DNA of 64,000 nucleotides, from NCBI RefSeq assembly GCF_003574445.1, contig NZ_KZ984555.1, positions 62,001-126,000 on the forward strand, in the 5' to 3' direction. The DNA comes from Streptomyces sp. YIM 130001. Lineage in GTDB: Bacteria > Actinomycetota > Actinomycetes > Streptomycetales > Streptomycetaceae. Made by a program: the position numbers and the translations under genes. The stretch's first letter is position 1; every line of letters starts with the position of its first letter. Shown here in pieces: positions 54,468 to 63,128 of this stretch. Under the pieces are notes generated by a model. It was not told where the DNA came from. It did not search any database and saw nothing but the letters and a program-made list of their open reading frames with translations.

Positions 54468-55327
54468 AACGCCGAGAGTTTCTCGCCTATACCGCTCCGG
54501 CCCTCGTGCTCATGGGCGTCCTCATGCTGGTTCCGTTGCTCTTCACGGTCTACATGAGCTTGAACGAAATCGACTACGGCTCCGCATTCGTGTTCAACGG
54601 GCTGGGGAACTATGCGGAGTTGCTGGACAGTCCCGAATTCTGGAAGTCCGTCACCTTCACCCTCATCTACACGGTCGGCACGACGGTACTCAAGATCACC
54701 GTGGGTTTCGCCCTCGCGCTGGCGCTCAACCATGTCGTGCGAGCGCGTTCCTTCTTCCTCGGGATGCTGCTGGTTCCGCTCATCGTGCCGCCGGTCGTCG
54801 GCGCCCTGATCTTCGGCTGGATGCTGCGGGAGGACCTCGGGGTCGGCCTGTACTCGTACCTCTTGTCCGGCCTGGGTCTGGACGTCGGCTGGTTCTCCGA
54901 GGTGTGGCCCGCGCGCATCATGCTCCTCGTCCAGAACACCTGGCAGGACGCGGCGTTCGGCGCACTGATCTTCCTCGCCGTACTGCAGGCGATGCCGAAG
55001 GAGCCGCTGGAGGCGGCGCTGGTGGACGGGGCGAGCTGGGTGCAGCGGGTGCGGCACGTGGTGATTCCGGGCCTCACGGGACTGTTCGGCTTCGTGGCCA
55101 TGATGAGCGTCATGGACGCCTTCCGGATCTTCGACAACATCGCGGTGATCACCCAGGGGAACCCGGCGGGAGAAACCACCAGCCTGATGTTCCTCAACTA
55201 CAAAATCGCTTTCGAGCAGGGGCGCTTGGGCATGGGTAGTGCGATCAGCGTGGTCACCGTGCTGGTGATCGCCCTGCTGATGATCCCCTTCCTGCGCCGC
55301 ACCCGCCGGCAGTTCCGAGGTGAGTGA
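54464..55327 (+). CDS. ABC transporter permease, MalF type
   Basis: 287 residues, six membrane segments. The EAA loop is MPKEPLEAALVDGASWVQRVRHV. GTG 54464 overlaps the binding-protein stop. No ATPase gene is in the island, so it probably shares a general ATPase such as MsiK, as Das does. Confidence 0.92.
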   Translation: MKRREFLAYTAPALVLMGVLMLVPLLFTVYMSLNEIDYGSAFVFNGLGNYAELLDSPEFWKSVTFTLIYTVGTTVLKITVGFALALALNHVVRARSFFLGMLLVPLIVPPVVGALIFGWMLREDLGVGLYSYLLSGLGLDVGWFSEVWPARIMLLVQNTWQDAAFGALIFLAVLQAMPKEPLEAALVDGASWVQRVRHVVIPGLTGLFGFVAMMSVMDAFRIFDNIAVITQGNPAGETTSLMFLNYKIAFEQGRLGMGSAISVVTVLVIALLMIPFLRRTRRQFRGE

Positions 55328-55330
55328 AGG

Positions 55331-56284
55331 ATGGCAGTGAAGATGAACCCCTCCGACGAGCCCGTCTCCGTGATCTCCACCGTCCCTGCCGCGGCGGATG
55401 CCGAGCCGGGGCACGGTTCGCGTATTCCGCGGCTTCCTCCCGCTCGGCCGAAGGGCAGGCGGAGAACCGGCTTGCGGACGAAGGCCGTTGCGTACGGGTT
55501 CCTCGCCCTGGCGGCACTCTTCGCCCTGGCCCCGTTCCTCTGGGTCGGCCTGGCGTCCGTCAAACGGCCCATCGACGCGTTCAGTCTGCCGCCGGTGTGG
55601 GACTTCTCCGCGACGCTCGAGGCGTACCGCGTGCTCTGGTACCAGCACGACTTCGCCACGTTCTTCATGAACACCGTGCTGGTGGCCGTGGCCACCGTGG
55701 TCGTGTCCCTGGTGATCAGCCTGCCGGCCGCCTACGCACTCGCCCGGTACACCAAACGCGGGGCGCTGGTCCTGCTCGTCGTCGCGCTGCTCTTCCGGGC
55801 TCTGCCGCGGATGGCCGTCGTCCTGCCCTTCTACTACATCAGCCGTGAACTGGGCCTGTACGACACCAAGTTCACGCTGGTCGCCGTGCTGGTGGCGGTG
55901 AACCAGCCCTTCACCATCTGGCTGCTGCGCAACTTCTTCGTCTCGCTGCCGGACGCTCTGGAGGAGTCGGCCATGATCGACGGATGCAGCCGGTTCCAGG
56001 CGTTCCGACGCGTCATTCTTCCCCTGGTGCGGCCGGGACTCGCGGCGGCGGGGGTGTTCACCTTTCTGCTGGCGTACCAGGACTACTTGATCCCGGTCAT
56101 CCTCACGCAGTCGAACGCGGTGACCCTGCCGGTGTTCATCGCCCAGTTCTCGACGGAGAACATCGCCGACTGGCCGGTGATCTCCGCGGCGAGTGTGTCG
56201 CTCGCCCTGCCGGTCGTCGCGCTGATCCTGCTGGCGCAGCGCTGGCTGGTGGCCGGTCTCACCGCGGGCTCGGTCAAGGGGTGA
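55331..56284 (+). CDS. ABC transporter permease, MalG type
   Basis: 317 residues with a 45-residue basic, Pro-rich cytoplasmic start and six membrane segments. The EAA loop is PDALEESAMIDGCSRFQAFRRV. ATG 55331 is 3 bases after the previous stop. With its partner it forms the importer of the island's unknown substrate. Confidence 0.92.
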   Translation: MAVKMNPSDEPVSVISTVPAAADAEPGHGSRIPRLPPARPKGRRRTGLRTKAVAYGFLALAALFALAPFLWVGLASVKRPIDAFSLPPVWDFSATLEAYRVLWYQHDFATFFMNTVLVAVATVVVSLVISLPAAYALARYTKRGALVLLVVALLFRALPRMAVVLPFYYISRELGLYDTKFTLVAVLVAVNQPFTIWLLRNFFVSLPDALEESAMIDGCSRFQAFRRVILPLVRPGLAAAGVFTFLLAYQDYLIPVILTQSNAVTLPVFIAQFSTENIADWPVISAASVSLALPVVALILLAQRWLVAGLTAGSVKG

Positions 56285-56410
56285 GAGCGCGCACCGGCAG
56301 GTCGCCGAATCGCTCAAGTACGCGACGGAATCGAGTAGTTGAGGAACCCGGGCGGGCAGGGCCAGTGGTGGCGCTCGCCCGGGGCGCGTTCGAGGACCGA
56401 CCGCCCCGTG

Positions 56411-57412
56411 TCAGGCCGCCACTGCCGCGTGGGTGTTCCTGGCGAGCAGTTCGGTCGGCAGGATGAGGCGTTCGCCCGCCGGGTCGGCCTCGCCGATGAT
56501 CCGGCGGGCGAGCAGCCGGGCCGCCTGCCGTGACAGTTCGCCCAGATCGTGCCGGACCGTGGTGAGCCGGAACATCTCCCACCCGGCCATGGGGATGTCG
56601 TCGAACCCGACGACCGTGAGCTCGTCGGGAATGCGCACCCCTGCGGCGAGCGCCGCGTTCAGCACGCCCATCGCGACGACGTCGTTGCCGCAGAAGACCG
56701 CGGTGGGAGCGGGATCGGCCGCGAGCAGCTCCGGGAGCGACAGATACCCCGTCTCGTAGGCGAACGGACCGTGGCGCACGAACTCATCGGGCAGGCCGAC
56801 CCCGCCCTCGGCGAGTGCCAGGCGGAAACCCATCTCGCGCTCACGACCCGTGGTCGTGTTCTCGGCGCCGAAGATGCCCGCGATGCGGCGGTGGCCCAGC
56901 CCCAGCAGAAACTCGGCGACCTGGCGGCCTCCGCCCTTGTTGTCCACGACGGAGGCGTAGTCCCCCTGCCGTCCGCTGTCCCGGTTGAGGAACACATAAG
57001 GGAGCCGCCGGCGGTCGAGTTCGTCCGGCAGCCGCGACTCGGTGGTGGCCGTGGTCAGCACCACGCCGTCCAGCGACTGGTCCAGCAGCTGCTCGCTGCT
57101 GACGGCGTCGTCGGAACGCTCGGTGATGAGCATCATGCGGTAGCCGAGCAGGTGCAGCTCGTCGTGGAGCGGAGCGACCAGGTGCGGGTAGAACGGGTTG
57201 GCCAGGTCGGTGACGATCACGCCCACGCGCTGCGTCGCCCGGGTCGACAGAGTGCGGCCCGCCTCACTCGGGATGTAGTTCAGCGCGGCGGCCGCCTTGA
57301 GTACCTTCTCCCGGGTGGCGGCGGAGACGCGGCGGTCGTTGCGCAGCGCGCGGGAGACGGTGGGCTGCGACACCCCCGCCAGTCTCGCCACGTCGTGGCT
57401 CGTGATCGCCAT
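56411..57412 (-). CDS. LacI-family transcriptional regulator of the catabolic island
   Basis: 333 residues from ATG 57412 (AAGGGA upstream). Helix-turn-helix and hinge: ITSHDVARLAGVSQPTVSRAL, YIPSEAGRTLSTRATQRVGVIV. The periplasmic-binding-like effector domain follows (VFLNRDSGRQGDYASVV, AVFCGNDVVAMGVLNAAL, TVVGFDDIPMAG). Converges with the ABC transporter genes and lies between the two catabolic operons, all of which carry CATACGTATG; a degenerate copy lies before this gene. It is the natural candidate for their repressor. Confidence 0.92.
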   Translation of the reverse strand: MAITSHDVARLAGVSQPTVSRALRNDRRVSAATREKVLKAAAALNYIPSEAGRTLSTRATQRVGVIVTDLANPFYPHLVAPLHDELHLLGYRMMLITERSDDAVSSEQLLDQSLDGVVLTTATTESRLPDELDRRRLPYVFLNRDSGRQGDYASVVDNKGGGRQVAEFLLGLGHRRIAGIFGAENTTTGREREMGFRLALAEGGVGLPDEFVRHGPFAYETGYLSLPELLAADPAPTAVFCGNDVVAMGVLNAALAAGVRIPDELTVVGFDDIPMAGWEMFRLTTVRHDLGELSRQAARLLARRIIGEADPAGERLILPTELLARNTHAAVAA

Positions 57413-57540
57413 GTGTTCCCTTCTCGTACGCCGCACTCCGGCCGTCGGGCGAGGCGCCCCGCCCTGCCGGAATCCGAACGAAAGCATACGCCTGAATGCG
57501 GGACTGCCTATCTGCGCCAGCGGAAACGGATGGGCGGGTA

Positions 57541-57550
57541 CATACGCATA
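57541..57550 (-). promoter_or_regulatory. Degenerate operator upstream of the LacI gene
   Basis: CATACGCATA, 8 of 10 to the island palindrome, 129 bases before the LacI start. A second partial copy, CATACGCCTG, is at 57485-57494. They suggest weak autoregulation. A 14-base direct repeat (57587-57600 and 57612-57625) follows; the rest of the 304-base gap holds nothing recognised except the terminator. Confidence 0.45.
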
Positions 57551-57649
57551 CAGCCGCTCGTTCCCGCGACCCGTTCCCTGGGTGCTGCGCGTGCGGCCCG
57601 CTTCGCGGTGTGCGCGTGCGGCCCGTTCCGTCAGCTTCGCGTCGCACAT

Positions 57650-57702
57650 GCGGGCGGGGCCGGTGCCCTCGGTCCTCCGAGGACGGCACCGGCCCCGCCC
57701 GC
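57650..57702 (-). terminator. Terminator of the bicupin-aldolase operon
   Basis: A perfect 18-bp stem (57650-57667 with 57685-57702) topped by a second CTCGG/CCGAG stem, 14 bases past the aldolase stop. The strongest terminator in the window. Confidence 0.9.
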
Positions 57703-57716
57703 ACGCGAGGAGCGCG

Positions 57717-58484
57717 TCAGTCTCCGCCGGGGGCCGCCAACTCACGCAGTGTGCCCATCAGGACGTGGGTCAGGTTGTAGACGACCGCCCCGGGCGGCGC
57801 CTGCCGGGCCTGAGCTGCGGATCCGACGATGGTCGTGACCGGCCGCCCGGCCCGGGCCGCGGCGGCCTCCACCTCGGCGGTGGCCGCACGTACGGCGGCC
57901 TTGGCCGCGTCGCCCGTCAGACCGGTGGCGACCGCCAGGTCGGCAGGCCCGACGAACACCGAGTCCACTCCGTCCACCGCGAGGATCGCGCCCGCCGCGG
58001 CGCACGCGCGAGGCGTCTCGAGCATGGGGACGACCAAGGTCCTGGCGGCGGTCCGGGCGAGGTGCTCGGACGCCGCCGTGGAACCGAAGCGACCCGCTCT
58101 GCCGTAGGTGGCGAAGCCGCGTTCTCCGAGTGGCGGGTAGTGCGCCCACGCCACGGCGCGCGCGGCCTCCTCGGGAGTGTCCACATGAGGCACCACGACG
58201 CCCTCGGCACCCAGGTCGAGTACGCGCAGGATCAGCGCGGGCTCGACCTCGCCGACCCGGACGAGTACCGGGACGCCGTGCAGTTCGCCCTCCTGGATGT
58301 GCCGCTGCAGCTCCGTCAGGTCCGCGGGCCCGTGTTCGCAGTCCACGACGACGAAGTCGAGCCCCGCGACGGCGGCCATCTCCACGAGGGGGCCCGCAGG
58401 CAACCGGACCAGGGCGCCGAGCACCCGCTCGCCGGCCCGCAACCGCCCCTTGAGGGTGAGCGCTTCGGCCGGGTTCGCCGTCAT
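57717..58484 (-). CDS. HpcH/HpaI-family aldolase
   Basis: 255 residues from ATG 58484, overlapping the SDR stop (ATGA). FVVVDCEHGPADLTEL, EGVVVPHVDTPEEAARAV and DSVFVGPADLAVATGL are the metal- and pyruvate-binding blocks of class II 2-keto-3-deoxy-type aldolases. It probably splits a 2-oxo-4-hydroxy acid to pyruvate (or a related oxoacid) and an aldehyde. Last gene of the operon, suggesting the final cleavage step. Confidence 0.9.
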   Translation of the reverse strand: MTANPAEALTLKGRLRAGERVLGALVRLPAGPLVEMAAVAGLDFVVVDCEHGPADLTELQRHIQEGELHGVPVLVRVGEVEPALILRVLDLGAEGVVVPHVDTPEEAARAVAWAHYPPLGERGFATYGRAGRFGSTAASEHLARTAARTLVVPMLETPRACAAAGAILAVDGVDSVFVGPADLAVATGLTGDAAKAAVRAATAEVEAAAARAGRPVTTIVGSAAQARQAPPGAVVYNLTHVLMGTLRELAAPGGD

Positions 58485-59245
58485 CGGGCCACCATCCCGG
58501 CCGACAGGTCGATGTCCGCCGCGCACAGGCCGGGCATCTGGAGCATGGCCACGAGCGCGGCGCCGACCTCCTCCTCGCTGACCATGCGGCCCAGCAGCGC
58601 CCGGGAGACGAACGCCCGTTCCGCCGCGTCCGGTGTGGTGCCCGTGCGCTCCGCCTCGAGACGGAAGTTGCGCTCCATGCGGGGGCCGGCCACCGGTCCC
58701 GGGGACAGGGAGTTGACCTGCACGCCGAGCGGGCCGGCCTCGGCGGCGAGCGACGTGGTCAGCCCCAGTACGGCCGCCTTGGACGCGCAGTAGGGGGTCC
58801 GCCGGGCGAGCGGCCGCTTCCCGGAGACGGACGCCACGTTCACCACGTCGCCGCTGCCTCGGTCGGTCATGGCGGGGACGAAGGCACGACACATCAGGTA
58901 GACGCCGCGCACGTTGGCGGCGAAGACGTCGTCCCACTCCGTCGGCTCGATCTCCGCCAACGGCTTGACCGGGCCCGCCACTCCGGCGTTGTTGACCAGC
59001 ACGGAGATCTCTTCGTCCGCCAGTTCCCCGGCGAGCGCGGCGACCGACGCGGGGTCGGCGACGTCGCACACCGCGGCGCGGCCGGGCCCCGGGAGGCCGG
59101 CGACGGTTTCCGTGACGGTATTGCGGCTGCGGCCGACGGCGACCACGCGGGCGCCCGCTGCGGACAGGGCCCGGCACATGGCCCGGCCCAGCCCGTTGCC
59201 GCCGCCCGTGATCAGCGCGGTACGTCCCGCGAACACGCCGGTCAC
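58481..59245 (-). CDS. Short-chain dehydrogenase/reductase
   Basis: 254 residues. Rossmann motif TALITGGGNGLGRAM, NNAGV, Ser in NVASVSGKRP and YCASK give the catalytic tetrad (Tyr and Lys in TPYCASKAAV). Oxidises or reduces a hydroxyl in the pathway. ATG 59245 overlaps the HisD-like stop (ATGA) and its own stop overlaps the aldolase start. Confidence 0.92.
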   Translation of the reverse strand: MTGVFAGRTALITGGGNGLGRAMCRALSAAGARVVAVGRSRNTVTETVAGLPGPGRAAVCDVADPASVAALAGELADEEISVLVNNAGVAGPVKPLAEIEPTEWDDVFAANVRGVYLMCRAFVPAMTDRGSGDVVNVASVSGKRPLARRTPYCASKAAVLGLTTSLAAEAGPLGVQVNSLSPGPVAGPRMERNFRLEAERTGTTPDAAERAFVSRALLGRMVSEEEVGAALVAMLQMPGLCAADIDLSAGMVAR

Positions 59246-60564
59246 GAGTCGGCCTTGGACAACTCGTGGTCGGACCAGGCCAGTTCGGCGTCCCCGAACT
59301 TGGCGGCCCGTACATCACCGGAGCGCGCGTGCCCCTCGAACAGCTCGACCCGTGCCGCCCGGCCGCAGACCTCGCCGAGGTGCGCGCTGGCCGCCGGGTC
59401 CGTCACCTCCTGGTAGGTGACGGTCTTGAGGTACTTGCCGACCCACAGGCCGCCCGTGTAGCGGGCCGCGCCGCGGGTGGGCAGCACATGGTTGGTGCCG
59501 ATCACCTTGTCGCCGTAGGAGACGCAGGTTCCCTCGCCGAGGAAGAGGGCGCCGTAGTCGCGCATGCTGTCCAGGGCCTGGCGCGGATTCTCGGTGAGTA
59601 CCTCGACGTGTTCGCTGGCGTAGGAGTCGGCGACCTCGAAGGCCTCGGCGAGGGTGTCGACCACCACCAACTCGCCGTGGTCGCGCCAGGCGGGCTCCGC
59701 GAAGTCCTTGGTCGGCATGTCGGGGAGGATCCGCTCGATGTGCTCCATCACCGACCCGCCGAGTTCGGCGGACGTCGTCACGAGTACCGCGGGCGAGTCG
59801 GGACCGTGCTCGGCCTGCGAGAGCAGGTCGACGGCGACGACGAACGGGTCGGCGCTCTCGTCCGCGACGACCAGGATCTCGGTCGGGCCGGCGAACAGGT
59901 CGATGCCGACCTCGCCGAAGAGCTGGCGCTTGGCCTCGGCGACGTAGGCGTTGCCGGGCCCGGCCAGCAGATCGACGCGGCCCATCGTCTCGCTGCCGAC
60001 CGCCATCGCGGCGACCGCCTGGACACCGCCCAGGAGGTAGATCTCGTCCGCGCCCGCCAGGTGCATGGCGGCGACCGTCGCGGCGGGAATCTCACCGCGG
60101 ATCGGGGGCGTGCACGCCACGACCCGGGGCACCCCCGCGACCTTGGCGGTGACGATGGTCATGTGGGCGGAGGCGGTCAGCGGGTAGCGGCCGCCCGGAA
60201 CGTAGGCTCCGGCCGCGGAGACCGGGACGTGGCGGTGGCCGAGCCGCACGCCGGGCAGTGTCTCCACCTCGATGTCGCGCATCGACTCGCGCTGATGGCG
60301 TGCGAAGGTGCGCACCTGCTCCTGTACGAACTCGATGTCCTCGATCACCTGCCGCGGCACCCCGGCCACGATCTCGCTGATCCGCTCGGGCGAGAGCCGG
60401 AAGGACTCGGGCGACCACGTGTCGAACTTCTCGGAGTACGCACGGACCGCGGCGTCACCGCGGTCACGGATGTCTTCGATGATCGACGCGACACGTTCGG
60501 CGACCTGGCCCCGGTCCTGGCGGGCCTGCTCCGCACCCGTGGCGCGCTTGAGGAACTTTCGCAT
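59242..60564 (-). CDS. HisD-like dehydrogenase (catabolic, not histidine biosynthesis)
   Basis: 440 residues from ATG 60564. The histidinol dehydrogenase fold is clear (VSAAGAYVPGGRYPLTAS, IDLFAGPTEILVVAD, LSQAEHGPDSPA, GTNHVLPTRGAARYTGGL). No other his gene is nearby, and the start MRKFLKRATG resembles the divergent branch that includes sulfopropanediol dehydrogenase HpsN. It probably oxidises a primary alcohol in two steps to an acid with NAD. The exact substrate is unknown. Confidence 0.88.
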   Translation of the reverse strand: MRKFLKRATGAEQARQDRGQVAERVASIIEDIRDRGDAAVRAYSEKFDTWSPESFRLSPERISEIVAGVPRQVIEDIEFVQEQVRTFARHQRESMRDIEVETLPGVRLGHRHVPVSAAGAYVPGGRYPLTASAHMTIVTAKVAGVPRVVACTPPIRGEIPAATVAAMHLAGADEIYLLGGVQAVAAMAVGSETMGRVDLLAGPGNAYVAEAKRQLFGEVGIDLFAGPTEILVVADESADPFVVAVDLLSQAEHGPDSPAVLVTTSAELGGSVMEHIERILPDMPTKDFAEPAWRDHGELVVVDTLAEAFEVADSYASEHVEVLTENPRQALDSMRDYGALFLGEGTCVSYGDKVIGTNHVLPTRGAARYTGGLWVGKYLKTVTYQEVTDPAASAHLGEVCGRAARVELFEGHARSGDVRAAKFGDAELAWSDHELSKADS

Positions 60565-60592
60565 GGAACGACTCCTGGTGGATCGAAGGGGG

Positions 60593-61309
60593 TCAGCGGA
60601 TGACGGTGGCGGCGACGTGTTCCTCCAGCCACCGGGTCACGACGGAGCCCGTACGGGCGGGGCACTCCAGCGGGAGCAGATGGCCCGCTCCGGACAGCGT
60701 GCGCAGCGTGCCGTGCCGGGCCCGGCCGGCGATGGCCTGGTGGAAGGCGGGCGGGCACAACGCGTCGTGGGTGCCCGCCACAGCGACGACGGGACAGTCG
60801 AGGGTGGCGAGCGCATCGAGGGCGTCGCGGCGCGTGGCCTGTGCGGCGAGCTGGGCGAGGAACGTCTCCTGGCCCACCCGGTGGGCCATCTCCTCGATCT
60901 TCCGCCGCAGTTCGGGGGCGGGCTCGGGGGTGGCGGACATCGTGGGCAGGATCTGGTCGGCGACCACCGAGGCGAAGCCGCCGGAGCGGGTGGCACGGGC
61001 CATCTGCCCCCAGCCCGCCAGCTGTTCGGGACGCGGTGCGTACGCGTTGGTCGACATGGCGCACAGGCCCGCAAGGCGTTCCGGCGCGCGCCGGGCCACC
61101 TCGAAGCCCACGATGGCCCCGAGGCTGAGCCCGACCAGCACGAAAGGGCCGGGCACGGTGGCCAGCACCTGGTCCGCCATGGCTTCGACGGACGGTTCGG
61201 TGATCTCGGCGTGGTGCACCGGTCCGGGCAGCAGCTCTTCGACCCCGGCCCACAGGCCGGCGTCGCAGAGCATCCCGGGCACCAGGACCACCGGCAGATC
61301 GGCGATCAT
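60593..61309 (-). CDS. Alpha/beta hydrolase, enol-lactonase/esterase-like
   Basis: 238 residues from ATG 61309, overlapping the bicupin stop (ATGA). LVPGMLCDAGLW oxyanion loop, VGLSLGAIVGFEVA nucleophile Ser, AGTHDALCPP Asp and SGAGHLLPLE His. Resembles 3-oxoadipate enol-lactonases and related C-C or ester hydrolases. Works in the catabolic operon; substrate unknown. Confidence 0.88.
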   Translation of the reverse strand: MIADLPVVLVPGMLCDAGLWAGVEELLPGPVHHAEITEPSVEAMADQVLATVPGPFVLVGLSLGAIVGFEVARRAPERLAGLCAMSTNAYAPRPEQLAGWGQMARATRSGGFASVVADQILPTMSATPEPAPELRRKIEEMAHRVGQETFLAQLAAQATRRDALDALATLDCPVVAVAGTHDALCPPAFHQAIAGRARHGTLRTLSGAGHLLPLECPARTGSVVTRWLEEHVAATVIR

Positions 61310-62426
61310 CGTCCGGGGCGGCTGGGCAGCAGATGCAGGGGGGCGAGGTAGCCGTCGTGGTCCACGCCCACCCCGGCGTCCGCCGAGGCCTTGACGACCT
61401 CCTCGTCCCACTCCATACGGACCCGGCCGTCGCCGCTGTTGACCACGATCATGGTGGCGGTGGTGTCTGCGACGTTGCGCATGGAACGCCACGCTCCGGC
61501 GGGTACGGAGAGCATGTCGCGCTCACCGAGGCGAACCGTCTGCCGCTGGTCGGCCTGGTTGAGCGTGACCTCCCATTCCCCGTCCTTGGCCATCAGCACC
61601 TGGGTGTGCCGGTGCCGGTGCGAGAGGACCCCCTCGCCCTGCTCGGCCCGGAGCCAGGCGATGTTGTGACCGTGCGGGCGGTGGACACGCGGTTCCTGAC
61701 GGCGGTCCTCGGTCATGCCGTAGCCGACGACCAGGGCGAGTTCGGCCCGGCCGCCGGGCAGCGCGCCGCCCAGGAACGCCCGGTCCGACCATTCCAGGTC
61801 GGCCTGGGTCACGACGCGGCGGCGCATCTGCTCCACCGTGTACGTGTCGAGGTCCGCGATGTCCTCCTCGGCCATGGGCCGGGTCAGCTGCACGCCCTCG
61901 GTCAGCTCGCCACCCGCCACGGTGTCGATGATCCGGTTGTCGGCCGTGAGGTACAGGCCGTGCCCCTCGGACCCCAGATGATCCCGCCGGTGTCGTCGTG
62001 GCCGAGGACCGTGAAGAGCCAGCCGTCGTCCGGGCCGGCGTTGGTGAAGCCGCGGTAGATCCAGGTGGGGATGGAGGCGATGTCCCCCTCACGCAGGGTG
62101 AGTTCGCCCTCGGAGCCGTCGGCGCCCCACCGCAGCCGGTACTCGCCGCGGAAGCACAGGAACACCTCGGCGGTGTAGTGCAGATGCAGGTTGTTCGTGA
62201 TGCCGTGGGGCATGGCAGCGGCCCCGATGTTGTACCCGTGCGGCTCGCGCAGGTTCACCACCTGACTGGCGCTCTGGGTCACCCCCGGGCCGATCATCGC
62301 GTAGTTCTCCTTGCGGTCCGAACCAGGCGTACGGCAGTCGATGAACGCCTGGTTGCAGGAGACGAAGTCACCACGTCGAATCGTGCGGCGTTCCAGCTCG
62401 GCCTCAGTGACCACGATTGACGGCAT
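61306..62426 (-). pseudogene. Bicupin protein with a frameshift
   Basis: Reads as one gene of about 373 residues if a base is restored. The first cupin (from ATG 62426, GGAGG upstream) has LHLHYTAEVFLCFRGEYRLRW and GDIASIPTWIYRGFTNAG; after IIWG the frame ends in nonsense. The other frame continues EGHGLYLTADNRIIDTVAGG into the second cupin (VLSHRHRHTQVLMAKDGEW, RDMLSVPAGAWRSMRN). One G missing from the run complementary to 61972-61975 explains it. Either decay or sequencing error. Possibly a ring-cleaving dioxygenase or sugar isomerase. Confidence 0.82.
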
Positions 62427-62452
62427 CGTCAAGCACCTCCGAAGATTCGATA

Positions 62453-62496
62453 CATACGTATGCAATGATGCAATCCGAGGCATCGCGAATTGTCAA
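62453..62496 (-). promoter_or_regulatory. Promoter and CATACGTATG operator of the bicupin operon
   Basis: On the minus strand TTGACA (62491-62496), 17 bases, then TTGCAT (62468-62473) as -10; the palindrome CATACGTATG (62453-62462) sits at the likely transcription start, 27 bases before the bicupin ATG. Confidence 0.75.
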
Positions 62497-63128
62497 GTGA
62501 TGGAGCGGCCGCCTCGACCGCCGTTCTGCTCCGACTCGGCTCGCCGGCACCCCCCGGACGAAGCCCGGACTTCAAGGCGGGAGGACCGGGCACCCGGCGC
62601 GGGCGCGGCGCCGCGAGCACCCAGGGCGACTCCCGGTGTCAGCCGGGTCGCCTCGCGGGCCCCCGCCCGGTTATTCGTATACATGCGGGGCACAATGGGG
62701 CAGGAGTTCGGCCGCGCACCCGGTACCGGCCGGTCGGCGCCGTCCCGTCGAGCCGCCGCCGCGCCCGCCACTGCGGCGGCCGACGGCGAGGATTCAGCAC
62801 GGCACATCGTCGCCACGCTCGACGGCCGGCGTACGTCCGCTGCCGCGCCGACACCGCCCCTCCGGATTCCGGCACCGTCGTCAGCACGCGCCCGAGCCCG
62901 GCGGACCGCCCGGGTGACCGCAGGTGGCGTCAGGCCGGCGGGAGTTCGGCACAGTTCGGCACAGTTCGGTACAGAAGTGTCCGGATCGCTCCGCGGACCG
63001 GGCTGCCGGAGCCGCCTCCGCGCGGTCAGGAACGGTCGACGCCAGGTGAGCGTCCTAGTCTCGGACGTCGTCCGCACATACGTGCCACACTGCCAGACCC
63101 CGTACCCGAGGGAGGAGCCTCCCGCACC
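62497..63128. other. Gene-poor region between the island and the M50 peptidase
   Basis: About 630 bases with open frames but no convincing gene. It contains three 10-base direct repeats (62943-62972), GCACATACGTGCC near 63075 that resembles half the island operator, and the promoter of the M50 gene. Confidence 0.5.
62943..62972. repeat. Three 10-bp direct repeats
   Basis: AGTTCGGCAC occurs at 62943, 62953 and (one change) 62963, exactly one helix turn apart, 157 bases before the M50 peptidase start. Confidence 0.75.

Noticed and set aside
59242-60564. Histidinol dehydrogenase of histidine biosynthesis
   Set aside because: No his genes are adjacent and it is embedded in a catabolic operon with a divergent N-terminus.
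63068-63085. GCACATACGTGCC as another operator of the LacI regulon
   Set aside because: Only seven bases of the palindrome match, and the downstream M50 protease has no clear link to the island.
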